NCBI GenBank assembly: GCA_964614795.1
Contig: CAZTME010000049.1
Coordinates: 1 to 8,259 of the forward strand
Length of the DNA stretch: 8,259 bases
Direction of reading: 5' to 3'
Source: CAZTME01 sp964614795
GTDB taxonomy: Bacteria; Patescibacteriota; Microgenomatia; UBA1400; PJMF01
Positions 1-5,139 of the stretch are shown here, in pieces (position 1 is the first letter of the stretch; each line of letters begins with the position of its first letter). The notes beneath the pieces were generated by a model that worked only from the letters and a program-made list of their open reading frames with translations, had not been told where the DNA came from and did no database searches. A program made the translations under genes and the position numbers.

Positions 1-1
1 A

Positions 2-1159
2 GTTTCCTGTACACGGTCTTCCGCACCTTCAAGCACATCGCCGAGGAAAACGCGATCTGCTCCTTCCGGTGGTCCGCCAACTGGCAGTGCGGTGACGGTG
101 CAATTACTAGGAGAAGAGCTGCCACAACTTCAGCAGTATGGGGCTCTGATTACCAGAGAAATGCAAAAAACCGCTGGTGTGGTTAATGTGGAGCAATCAA
201 TTAAACCCGGAGCCAGCAAAATTATTTTTGATCCATATATTGATCAATTAAGTGAGTTTGGTTTGTCATTGCAATCGGTGGGTTTTTGGATGAGAACAGC
301 TTTAACCGGTTTTGAGTTGGCCACTTTTACGCCGAAATCCGAGTCGGAAGAATTACCAATTGTTTTGTATTTAAGTGAAGGTTTAACTTCACCGGAAACT
401 CTTTCCGCCTTACCAGTTCAGCAACAAGATAAACAATTTACTTTGGGCAATTTGGGAACGATGCGTTTGGCACCTAATCCCGCCAGCATTACTCGTGAAA
501 ATGGCAAACGCAGTCTTACAATCACAGCCGATGTGGAAGATGGTTTTTCCGCGCCGGAAATTAATCAACAAATTTTTGCGTGGATTGAAGAGCAAGATTT
601 TTTGCCGGGTTACGAAGTTGTAACCGGTGGAGCCAATGAAGAAAATCAAAAATCGGTGCAATCAATTTTAGTGGCCATGACCTTGTCGGTGATTTTAATT
701 TTAGCCACCATGGTGGTGCAGTTGGGATCTTTTCGCAAAGCTTTAATTATTGTGATGGTGATTCCTTTGGCAATTTCCGGTGTGTTTTTGATTTTTGCTT
801 TAACCGGTACGCCTTTATCTTTTCCAGCTTTAATTGGTGTCTTGGCTTTGTTTGGCATTGTGGTGAATAACTCGATTGTGTTAGTGGATAAAATTAATGA
901 AAATCGTCACGTAGGCATGACGGTGGAGGACGCGGTTATTGACGCTTCCGGCAGTAGATTGCAACCGATCTTTTTTAGCTCTCTTACCACGATTATTGGT
1001 TTAATTCCCATTACACTTTCGGATCCAATTTGGCAAGGTTTGGGTGGTGCCTTAATTGCCGGCCTAAGTTTTTCCGGAATTAGCATGCTTTTCTTCATAC
1101 CAGTTGTGTATATGCTCATGTTTGGTGGGGAAGACAAAAAATCTGGTGTGAAAGTTTGA
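2..1159 (+). CDS. RND-family efflux permease, C-terminal half (5' end outside window)
   Basis: Inner-membrane proton-driven transporter of the RND superfamily (AcrB/HAE1-like), which in known members exports drugs or other small molecules. The frame is open to the left edge, so only the C-terminal part is present; the GTG at 92 is internal, because GGPPTGSAV just before it is the usual RND motif ahead of the second periplasmic region. From that GTG, residues 1-185 form the second porter region. Five hydrophobic segments follow at about 190-213, 216-237, 241-266, 292-312 and 318-346, matching TM8-TM12. The TM10 motif GIVVNNSIVLVDKINENR and the later FFSSLTTIIGLIPI and GISMLFFIPVVY are typical. 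Substrate cannot be told. No membrane-fusion partner lies downstream; any would be to the left. The first ~60 bases have unusual composition (see findings), so the extreme 5' end is less certain than the rest. Confidence 0.93.
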   Translation, partial: VSCTRSSAPSSTSPRKTRSAPSGGPPTGSAVTVQLLGEELPQLQQYGALITREMQKTAGVVNVEQSIKPGASKIIFDPYIDQLSEFGLSLQSVGFWMRTALTGFELATFTPKSESEELPIVLYLSEGLTSPETLSALPVQQQDKQFTLGNLGTMRLAPNPASITRENGKRSLTITADVEDGFSAPEINQQIFAWIEEQDFLPGYEVVTGGANEENQKSVQSILVAMTLSVILILATMVVQLGSFRKALIIVMVIPLAISGVFLIFALTGTPLSFPALIGVLALFGIVVNNSIVLVDKINENRHVGMTVEDAVIDASGSRLQPIFFSSLTTIIGLIPITLSDPIWQGLGGALIAGLSFSGISMLFFIPVVYMLMFGGEDKKSGVKV

Positions 1160-1289
1160 TAAAATTGAAAAAATCTTGAGTCTTCACAAGAAAGACGTAA
1201 TCTCTATTCCGAATAATTGGACTTTAGCCCGCGATAGCGTATTCAATAAATTCTTCTGGAAATTAAATTTACCGATTATACCGATTACA

Positions 1290-1311
1290 AAAGTTGCATT
1301 TTCGCAACTTT
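1290..1311. repeat. Perfect 8-bp inverted repeat (hairpin)
   Basis: AAAGTTGC, loop ATTTTC, GCAACTTT. It lies 130 bases after the RND stop. Neither strand has a clear U-tract next to it, so a terminator role is possible but not shown. Confidence 0.5.
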
Positions 1312-1527
1312 GTGCTTAAATACAGTGAGATGGTTTGTTCATTCGATTCACGTTTGTTAAGGTTTTTAACTTTTTTTCACTTTCTTTATTTTTTAATGAT
1401 TTCTCTGCAGAAGATTTTCTTGTTGTTACTAAGTTTTTTTGATCAAATAAGATTATTCTTAATCATGATTGTTGAATTTTATGCAAGTTATTTCCAATTT
1501 TATCTGAAAGGTATTGGATATATGGTT

Positions 1528-1622
1528 CTCTCAAAACGAAATAGTAATTCTTGTCTTACTCAAGATAACAGGCAAGAGTTGACCATATCAAATCTGCTAT
1601 TTGGTTTTGAACTTGCCATAAG
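1528..1622 (+). promoter_or_regulatory. Conserved upstream element copy A (hpf leader/promoter region)
   Basis: Begins CTCTCAAAACGAAAT and ends TTTTGAACTTGCCATAAG. The same start, order and end occur at 5006-5095 ahead of cysS (copy B), and the start recurs at 6674 (copy C). A hairpin sits inside: 1550-1558 pairs with 1566-1576 (CTTGTCTTA with TAACAGGCAAG, one G-U pair and a 2-base bulge). The 3' end resembles an extended -10 box (TGC CATAAG at 1614-1622). It precedes the hpf start by about 85 bases. It may be a promoter plus a regulatory hairpin; the function is not known. Confidence 0.45.
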
Positions 1623-1690
1623 CAGAGGAAATTTGTATTGAGCAAAGATTTTTTTTATAGCTTCGAGTTTAGAAAGTAGTATTTTTGTAA

Positions 1691-1697
1691 AAGGAGG
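1691..1697 (+). promoter_or_regulatory. Strong Shine-Dalgarno of hpf
   Basis: AAGGAGG, 9 bases before the ATG at 1707. It decides the start and contrasts with the other + strand starts in the window, which lack such a site. Confidence 0.85.
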
Positions 1698-1706
1698 GCA
1701 GTTTTT

Positions 1707-2018
1707 ATGCAAGTGATTGTGGAAGCCAAAACCATGAAAGTAACTCCTGCTTTGCAAGAGCACGCAGAAAAACACGCACGCAAAATATTCAAACATTCTG
1801 CTCAAATTGTGCGCGTTCGCTTATTTTTGGAAACCGTTAAAAAGAAAACCAACGATCCCAAAGCCAACACCGTTACCTACACGGTAGAAATGCCGGGCAG
1901 GGATGTTGTTGTGCGCTCACGCGCACCGGAAATGTATGAAGCAATTACCAAAGCCTCCGCCTCCGCCTCCCGACGCGTTCGCAAAGAACTGGAGAAGGGA
2001 AGAGAAAAAGGCAGGTGA
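1707..2018 (+). CDS. hpf: Ribosome hibernation promoting factor, short form (HPF/YfiA family)
   Basis: Small cytoplasmic protein that in known members binds the decoding centre of the 30S subunit in the mRNA/tRNA channel and silences ribosomes in stress or stationary phase. At 103 residues it is the short type: it lacks the C-terminal dimerisation domain of long HPF. The N-terminal MQVIVEAKTMKVTPALQEHAEKHARKIFKH, the central VRVRLFLETVKKKT..ANTVTYTVEMPGRDVVVRSRAPEMYEAI and the basic C-terminal helix follow the family's beta-alpha-beta-beta-beta-alpha plan. The start is fixed by a strong AAGGAGG at 1691-1697, 9 bases before the ATG; this is the only gene in the window with so clear a ribosome site. 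It stands alone between a long upstream region and a convergent minus-strand gene. Confidence 0.9.
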   Translation: MQVIVEAKTMKVTPALQEHAEKHARKIFKHSAQIVRVRLFLETVKKKTNDPKANTVTYTVEMPGRDVVVRSRAPEMYEAITKASASASRRVRKELEKGREKGR

Positions 2019-2024
2019 GGGAGG

Positions 2025-2062
2025 GAAAATAAAAATAATCAAATTGGCAACTTAGTTGTCAA
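2025..2062 (-). terminator. Terminator-like hairpin at the end of the minus-strand gene
   Basis: On the minus strand TTGACAA, loop CTAAG, TTGCCAA forms a 7-bp stem with one G-U pair (2062-2044). It is followed by TTTGATTATTTTTATTTT, a T-rich tail. The stem overlaps the TAA stop (2054-2052). It separates this gene from the convergent hpf; on the + strand the same hairpin has no T-run after it. Confidence 0.55.
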
Positions 2063-2525
2063 GAGGAGGAAGTTTTGACTTATTTGATTCAATGGAATGC
2101 TTGGGTTTTAAAAATTCATCTGTATTTTTTTTCTCTCGCTTTCCTGCAAATAATTCAATCAAAACATCTGATTCTGTAACTGCTCCGGGAACATTAATTT
2201 GTTTTAAATCTTCTTTTAATTTGATAAGTGCAAGATTTTTTTGAGTAAGACTGGATATTCTAAAAAGTAATAACTTATCTTCGGGAGTTTTAGAGAGATT
2301 TGCGGCGGCATTTTGAATTTCGAGCGTGTTAATACTAATGAATTCATCTATTTGGCGTATTAATGCCTCTTTATATCTCTGGGTTAATTCTCGATCTTGA
2401 TAAATAATTGTCCTAATGCTATCCGGCTCTCCAAAAGTTGCTGCTATTCTTTTTATAAATTGATCTCTTTCTGGGTCGTGAGCATCTAGTTCTCTTTGCT
2501 CTGCATCAGTAAAAACTTCTGTCAT
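2052..2525 (-). CDS. Hypothetical protein, charged and helical, 157 aa
   Basis: I do not recognise this family. The product has no signal peptide or membrane segment and is rich in Glu, Lys, Asp, Ile and Leu, with long stretches of predicted helix (about residues 15-30, 42-80 and 85-110) and a polar, proline-containing C-terminus ending KLPPLDN. It is probably a soluble cytoplasmic protein. The ATG at 2525 follows a weak AAAGG about 6 bases upstream on its strand. Regular amino acid composition over 157 codons and a plausible terminator just past the stop support it as a real gene. It is divergent from the gene at 2647, with about 120 bases of shared upstream region that contains a CT/GA dinucleotide tract, and convergent with hpf. 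No role can be given. Confidence 0.7.
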   Translation of the reverse strand: MTEVFTDAEQRELDAHDPERDQFIKRIAATFGEPDSIRTIIYQDRELTQRYKEALIRQIDEFISINTLEIQNAAANLSKTPEDKLLLFRISSLTQKNLALIKLKEDLKQINVPGAVTESDVLIELFAGKREKKNTDEFLKPKHSIESNKSKLPPLDN

Positions 2526-2556
2526 TTTTGCCTTTGTGATAAATTACTCTGCTAAT

Positions 2557-2569
2557 TCTCTCTCTCTCT
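2557..2569. repeat. (TC)n/(GA)n dinucleotide tract in a divergent intergenic region
   Basis: Thirteen bases of alternating T and C between the divergent genes at 2525 and 2647. On the minus strand it lies just downstream of a perfect TTGACA (2581-2576), within the expected promoter spacer of the minus gene. No good -10 box is present at the normal distance. Confidence 0.7.
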
Positions 2570-2611
2570 TAAATTTGTCAAATTTTTGAGTTAAGTAATA
2601 TTTTTTGTTTG

Positions 2612-2640
2612 TGGACGAGGTGGGGAAAGATTGGTAAGAT
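2612..2640 (+). promoter_or_regulatory. Candidate promoter placing the start of transcription at the ATG (leaderless)
   Basis: TGGACG (2612-2617), 17-base spacer, extended -10 TGG TAAGAT (2632-2640). The -10 ends 6 bases before the ATG at 2647, so transcription would start at or next to the A of the ATG. Matches to consensus are moderate (4 of 6 in each box). Confidence 0.45.
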
Positions 2641-2646
2641 TTAACA

Positions 2647-3093
2647 ATGAGTGATGATCAAAATTTGAGTAATAATGTTGTTGGTAACTCGACGGCTCCA
2701 GTGGTCAATGATGCTTCAGCGATGACATCTGGTGATCAAGTCAAGCAGGGCAAAGATCCTTTAGCGGTTTTGGAAGAGTTGTTGGCAAAACAAAAAGCCA
2801 GTGGTGCAAAAGCGGGTGGGGGAGGTGGTGCGGCCGCCCAGTCTACGCCAACCCCAGAGGAAGAAACCGCCAAGAGGCGGGAAGAATATGAGCGCCTACA
2901 AGAAGAGGCGGCCGCACGTGACCAAGCTTTGTTAGCCAAACAAACTCAAGAATTTGAAGCACTTAAAGCCACACCGCAATATCAAGCCCGAGTTGCTCAA
3001 CAAAAAGAAGCGCAAATCTCTCAAGAAAATAAACAAGCATCACAAGACGGTTTTGACATCTTTCAACTTGAAACTACCAAGATTGAAGAATAG
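2647..3093 (+). CDS. Hypothetical low-complexity/coiled-coil protein, 148 aa
   Basis: Not recognised. The first ~35 residues are polar (Asn, Ser, Asp, Val). A short helical motif DPLAVLEELLAKQKA follows at about 37-51, then a Gly/Ala-rich hinge (about 53-64, five glycines in a row). A charged helix at about 69-130, rich in Glu, Gln, Lys, Arg and Ala, has coiled-coil character, and the tail is acidic and hydrophobic (DGFDIFQLETTKIEE). No signal peptide or membrane segment, so probably cytoplasmic. No Shine-Dalgarno of normal spacing is seen; a -10 box 6 bases before the ATG suggests a leaderless mRNA. The next + gene begins 42 bases after the stop and has the same style (disordered, Gln/Lys-rich, short helical motif), so the two may work together. 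The Gly/Ala part is locally GC-rich, with GCGGCCGC occurring twice. Confidence 0.75.
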   Translation: MSDDQNLSNNVVGNSTAPVVNDASAMTSGDQVKQGKDPLAVLEELLAKQKASGAKAGGGGGAAAQSTPTPEEETAKRREEYERLQEEAAARDQALLAKQTQEFEALKATPQYQARVAQQKEAQISQENKQASQDGFDIFQLETTKIEE

Positions 3094-3099
3094 CAAAGT

Positions 3100-3129
3100 T
3101 TGCATCTTCCTGAGATTTTATGCTAAGCT
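3100..3129 (+). promoter_or_regulatory. Candidate promoter for the 208-aa gene (leaderless start)
   Basis: TTGCAT (3100-3105), 18-base spacer, extended -10 TGC TAAGCT (3121-3129). The ATG at 3136 is 6 bases past the -10 and no ribosome site is present. The stretch ATTTTATGCT here (3115-3124) is identical to the -10 region of cysS (5116-5125). Confidence 0.4.
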
Positions 3130-3135
3130 CATTTA

Positions 3136-3762
3136 ATGCCCGCTTCCCAAAAACCAACCGCAACCGCGCGCCAAGGTGGCGGTTTTAACCAAGGTTTTGG
3201 AGATTTTTCCGACGAACATTTGGAGCAAAATGCTCTTTCGCAGGCTGTTAATCAACAAAAGCTTGCTCAACAAGGCAGTAATTCCGGTACAACCACCGGC
3301 AATCAGCATCAATTGCCCGGTCAAGCCAAACCACCTTCGCCACCCAGAGAAATTGGTTCGTTATGGGATGAGTTAGTTAAAGAGCCGGCCAAAGATATTT
3401 TCAAAGGCTTAATGTCTTTGTTTGATTTTTCCCAAGCTTTGGGTATTGACCCTCCACAAACAAAAACGCCACAAGAGCAGGCTAATATGCAGGCAATGCA
3501 TAAAAGATATCAACAATTAGATCAAGAACAGCAGGCTTTTGCACAAAAGCGTTATCAGGAAAAATTGCAAAAAGAAAAATTAGAAAGAGAAGAGAAAGCC
3601 CGCAAAGATGAGGCGAAAAAACGACAAGAAGCTCAATCCATTGCAGTGCCTTCCAGCCCCAAAAAAGGACCTGTTGGGCCAGCCGGGTCAGGTAAAAAAC
3701 GAGCCGTTGCCAAACTTGAACAAGATAGAAAAACACTATCCGGACCGGCCAGCGCAAATTAA
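3136..3762 (+). CDS. Hypothetical disordered/coiled-coil protein, 208 aa
   Basis: Not recognised. Residues 1-70 are polar and probably disordered (Gln, Gly, Asn, Thr, Pro). A conserved-looking helical block follows at about 72-105 (EIGSLWDELVKEPAKDIF and LFDFSQALGIDPP). A long Gln/Lys/Glu helix with coiled-coil character spans about 110-167. The tail is basic with Gly and Pro (KKGPVGPAGSGKKRAVAKLE), which could contact nucleic acid. There is no signal peptide or membrane segment. The ATG at 3136 has no Shine-Dalgarno; the upstream sequence suggests a leaderless transcript. It stands 42 bases after the 148-aa gene on the same strand and may be co-transcribed with it as well as using its own promoter. 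Its stop is 9 bases from the stop of the convergent minus-strand gene, with no clear terminator between them. Confidence 0.78.
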   Translation: MPASQKPTATARQGGGFNQGFGDFSDEHLEQNALSQAVNQQKLAQQGSNSGTTTGNQHQLPGQAKPPSPPREIGSLWDELVKEPAKDIFKGLMSLFDFSQALGIDPPQTKTPQEQANMQAMHKRYQQLDQEQQAFAQKRYQEKLQKEKLEREEKARKDEAKKRQEAQSIAVPSSPKKGPVGPAGSGKKRAVAKLEQDRKTLSGPASAN

Positions 3763-3771
3763 TGGTTAAAA

Positions 3772-4545
3772 TTATCTGGTCACAATATTCTGAATTGTGT
3801 TGCTCCAACTCATTTCTTGAGTATTTAATTGAACCTCATTTTTACTTGGTGTTTTATAAATATGTGGCCGATATTGAGCATAATAAGTTCCTGCGGGCAA
3901 ATTTGAGGCAACGGTTCGAGAAATAATTCCATTCTCCGCCCAGTCCCACTTTTCAGTGATTTGCCAATTGATGCCATCTTGTGAAGTTCTAACATCAACC
4001 CAACCGGTATAGTTTTTTGGAAAAAATATTAGCCAATTTTCACCAGGGTTAGTATTGATGGAATCTCCAGGTGATTGAGTAGATGATTTTGCCACTTTTA
4101 CTTGATCGAATGTAGAAATTTGATAATATGATTTAAGTTGCATGGTGGCATCTGGTTGGTTATTAAATCCAGGCTCTTCAAAAAAGTCTGCACCCAAACA
4201 CATTGGAGTAGAAAGACATTTTTCAAAAGAGAGTTGTTGATTAGAATTTGAAGGATAGTGTTTGGAAATATCTTTAGCGTCCGCTCTGATTAAGCCGATA
4301 TTTGGAGCTACGTACCAGTCTTCACGAAGAATAAAACCAGATCCCATAGGGTATTGATATTCTATAAATCGATATCTTAACGCCTCTCCGGTGTATGCAG
4401 GAGTAGAGATGGAAGTTGGTTTGACATCAACGTGCCAGCCATGACTTTTTTCAATGCCAACTCCATTTTTTGTATCTACTAATGATTTGGGAAGAAAAAG
4501 ACATGCATCATCGGCTAAAATTCCTTTAACTGGTTGCCAATCCAT
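3772..4545 (-). CDS. C-terminal fragment: extracellular beta-rich domains, 257 aa
   Basis: An unrecognised protein rich in Trp, Tyr, Asn, Ser and Thr, with few long helices and two Cys close together (KCLSTPMCLG), suggestive of a secreted beta-sheet protein with a possible disulfide. The ATG at 4545 has no ribosome site. Without the upstream 102-residue part it lacks any export signal. The C-terminal ~90 residues (from about NWLIFFPKNYTGWVDVR) resemble an Ig/Fn3-type module by strand pattern only. Its end is convergent with the 208-aa gene, 9 bases apart. Confidence 0.65.
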   Translation of the reverse strand: MDWQPVKGILADDACLFLPKSLVDTKNGVGIEKSHGWHVDVKPTSISTPAYTGEALRYRFIEYQYPMGSGFILREDWYVAPNIGLIRADAKDISKHYPSNSNQQLSFEKCLSTPMCLGADFFEEPGFNNQPDATMQLKSYYQISTFDQVKVAKSSTQSPGDSINTNPGENWLIFFPKNYTGWVDVRTSQDGINWQITEKWDWAENGIISRTVASNLPAGTYYAQYRPHIYKTPSKNEVQLNTQEMSWSNTIQNIVTR

Positions 4546-4560
4546 AATGTTCTGCTGATT

Positions 4561-4869
4561 CTAATTGGGAGTAGGAGAGAAAGTATCACTGAAATAGAGT
4601 TTTACATCATGGGGCTTGTTTGGATTATCATAAGTTATAGGTATGGTTTCACCGGGAAGATAAACTCTCTTGTTATTGGGAAAAGAAATCATGTTGCAAT
4701 TAGAATTTTCCAATCTGCCAAGTGAAATTGTTCCTTGATTGGCCTTAGGAAGAAAATTGGTTTGAGCATATTGAATAGCGATAACTAAAGTGAGAAGTGA
4801 AGCAATAAGAAAAAAAACGATAAGAATATTTTTCTGAGAAAAATTAGTTTTTTTCTTCTTTTTTTTCAT
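4561..4869 (-). CDS. N-terminal fragment: single-pass membrane anchor with start of an extracellular domain, 102 aa
   Basis: The ATG at 4869 is followed by six lysine codons, then a hydrophobic segment (NILIVFFLIASLLTLVIAI, about 18-36). This is a type II anchor or uncleaved signal. After it comes a polar beta-rich region with one Cys, ending DTFSPTPN before TAG at 4563-4561. It would be complete as a short protein only if the following ORF is separate; the shared frame, the linker-like end and the missing signal in the next ORF make it more likely the front part of a single gene. Confidence 0.65.
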   Translation of the reverse strand: MKKKKKKTNFSQKNILIVFFLIASLLTLVIAIQYAQTNFLPKANQGTISLGRLENSNCNMISFPNNKRVYLPGETIPITYDNPNKPHDVKLYFSDTFSPTPN

Positions 4870-4927
4870 AATTAAAAAATTTTGCTATTAACTCATGTTT
4901 GGTATTTAAAAAATCAGCTTATAAACC

Positions 4928-4956
4928 ATATTAGCAAAATTAGATTTGTAGCACAA
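4928..4956 (-). promoter_or_regulatory. Candidate promoter of the split surface-protein gene
   Basis: On the minus strand TTGTGC (4956-4951), exactly 17 bases, then TAATAT (4933-4928) preceded by TGC, an extended -10. Transcription would start near 4921, giving a leader of about 50 bases before the ATG at 4869. The 6-bp inverted repeat AGCTTA/TAAGCT (4916-4921, 4963-4968) brackets it. Confidence 0.5.
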
Positions 4957-5005
4957 TAACAATAAGCTTCTGAACTAAATTTAATCCCTTCGCCTATTTA
5001 TGGCA

Positions 5006-5095
5006 CTCTCAAAATCAAATGTTAGTTTTACCTTTCCTTAAACCAGGTAAAGCGACCGATAATAAAGTAACATTCTGTTTTGAGCTTGCTATAGT
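5006..5095 (+). promoter_or_regulatory. Conserved upstream element copy B, with candidate distal cysS promoter
   Basis: Begins CTCTCAAAATCAAATGTTAG and ends TTTTGAGCTTGCTATAGT, matching copy A ahead of hpf in both ends and in length (about 90 bases). It contains a perfect 7-bp hairpin, TTTACCT (5027-5033) with AGGTAAA (5045-5051), in the position where copy A has a differently spelled hairpin. The 3' end is a good extended -10 (TGC TATAGT, 5087-5095) with GTAACA 17 bases upstream (5067-5072). No T-box or known riboswitch motif is seen. It may be a promoter with a hairpin control element. Confidence 0.5.
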
Positions 5096-5102
5096 ATCCA
5101 CA

Positions 5103-5131
5103 CTGACAAAATATTCATTTTATGCTTTAAT
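5103..5131 (+). promoter_or_regulatory. Proximal cysS promoter (near-leaderless start)
   Basis: CTGACA (5103-5108), 17-base spacer, TTTAAT (5126-5131) preceded by TGC: five of six matches in each box plus an extended -10. Transcription would begin at about 5138-5140, on or just before the ATG at 5140. Confidence 0.6.
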
Positions 5132-5139
5132 TGGCGATT

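Larger units (their letters stand above)
1160..1706. other. AT-rich intergenic region between the RND gene and hpf
   Basis: No convincing gene. A 53-codon open stretch (1152-1317, +) follows the RND stop but lacks an ATG and a ribosome site. A 115-codon ORF at 1294-1641 is Phe/Leu-rich as expected from T-rich DNA, has no ribosome site and overlaps the conserved upstream element of hpf, so it is probably not coding. Visible structure: a perfect 8-bp hairpin at 1290-1311 (AAAGTTGC / GCAACTTT, 6-base loop, no T-run on the + strand) and the element at 1528-1622 described separately. Confidence 0.6.
3772..4869 (-). pseudogene. Membrane-anchored extracellular protein interrupted by one in-frame TAG
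   Basis: Two minus-strand ORFs, 4869-4561 (102 aa) and 4545-3772 (257 aa), are in the same frame and separated only by TAG plus five sense codons (Asn, Gln, Gln, Asn, Ile). Read through, they give about 365 residues. The N-terminal part has a Lys-rich start (KKKKKK), one hydrophobic segment at about 14-37 and then a beta-rich domain (GTISLGRLENSNC, LPGETIPITY). The second part has no export signal of its own yet looks extracellular: Trp/Tyr-rich beta strands, EDWYVAPNIGLIRADAKDI, four cysteine or aromatic-rich loops and a C-terminal module (GWVDVRTSQDGINWQ, LPAGTYYAQYRP) like an immunoglobulin-type domain. No ribosome site precedes the inner ATG. A nonsense mutation (CAG to TAG is one change), a sequencing error or readthrough could each explain it. 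Specific function unknown. Confidence 0.65.

Noticed and set aside
92..94. GTG as the start of the RND gene
   Set aside because: The frame is open to base 2, and the typical RND motif GGPPTGSAV is encoded just before it, so the GTG is an internal valine codon.
1294..1641. 115-codon + ORF (Phe/Leu-rich)
   Set aside because: Composition reflects T-rich DNA, the start lies inside a hairpin with no ribosome site, and it overlaps the conserved upstream element of hpf.
3781..3799. Terminator between the convergent genes (CACAAT/ATTGTG hairpin)
   Set aside because: The 6-bp AT-rich stem lies inside the end of the minus-strand coding sequence and has no T-run on either side.
4561..4563. Genome-wide recoding of TAG as an amino acid
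   Set aside because: One in-frame TAG is not enough; the hpf-3' gene pair and other genes end at ordinary stops (TAG ends the 148-aa gene at 3091-3093), and TAG recoding is not what is known from CPR lineages, where TGA is the recoded stop.
4982..5130. T-box riboswitch ahead of cysS
   Set aside because: The conserved T-box antiterminator sequence (AGGGTGG..ACC..) and a terminator are not present, and the promoters lie too close to the start.
5131..5139. TTG at 5131 as the cysS start
   Set aside because: It overlaps the -10 box of the proximal promoter and adds only three residues; the protein from ATG 5140 begins as CysRS normally does.
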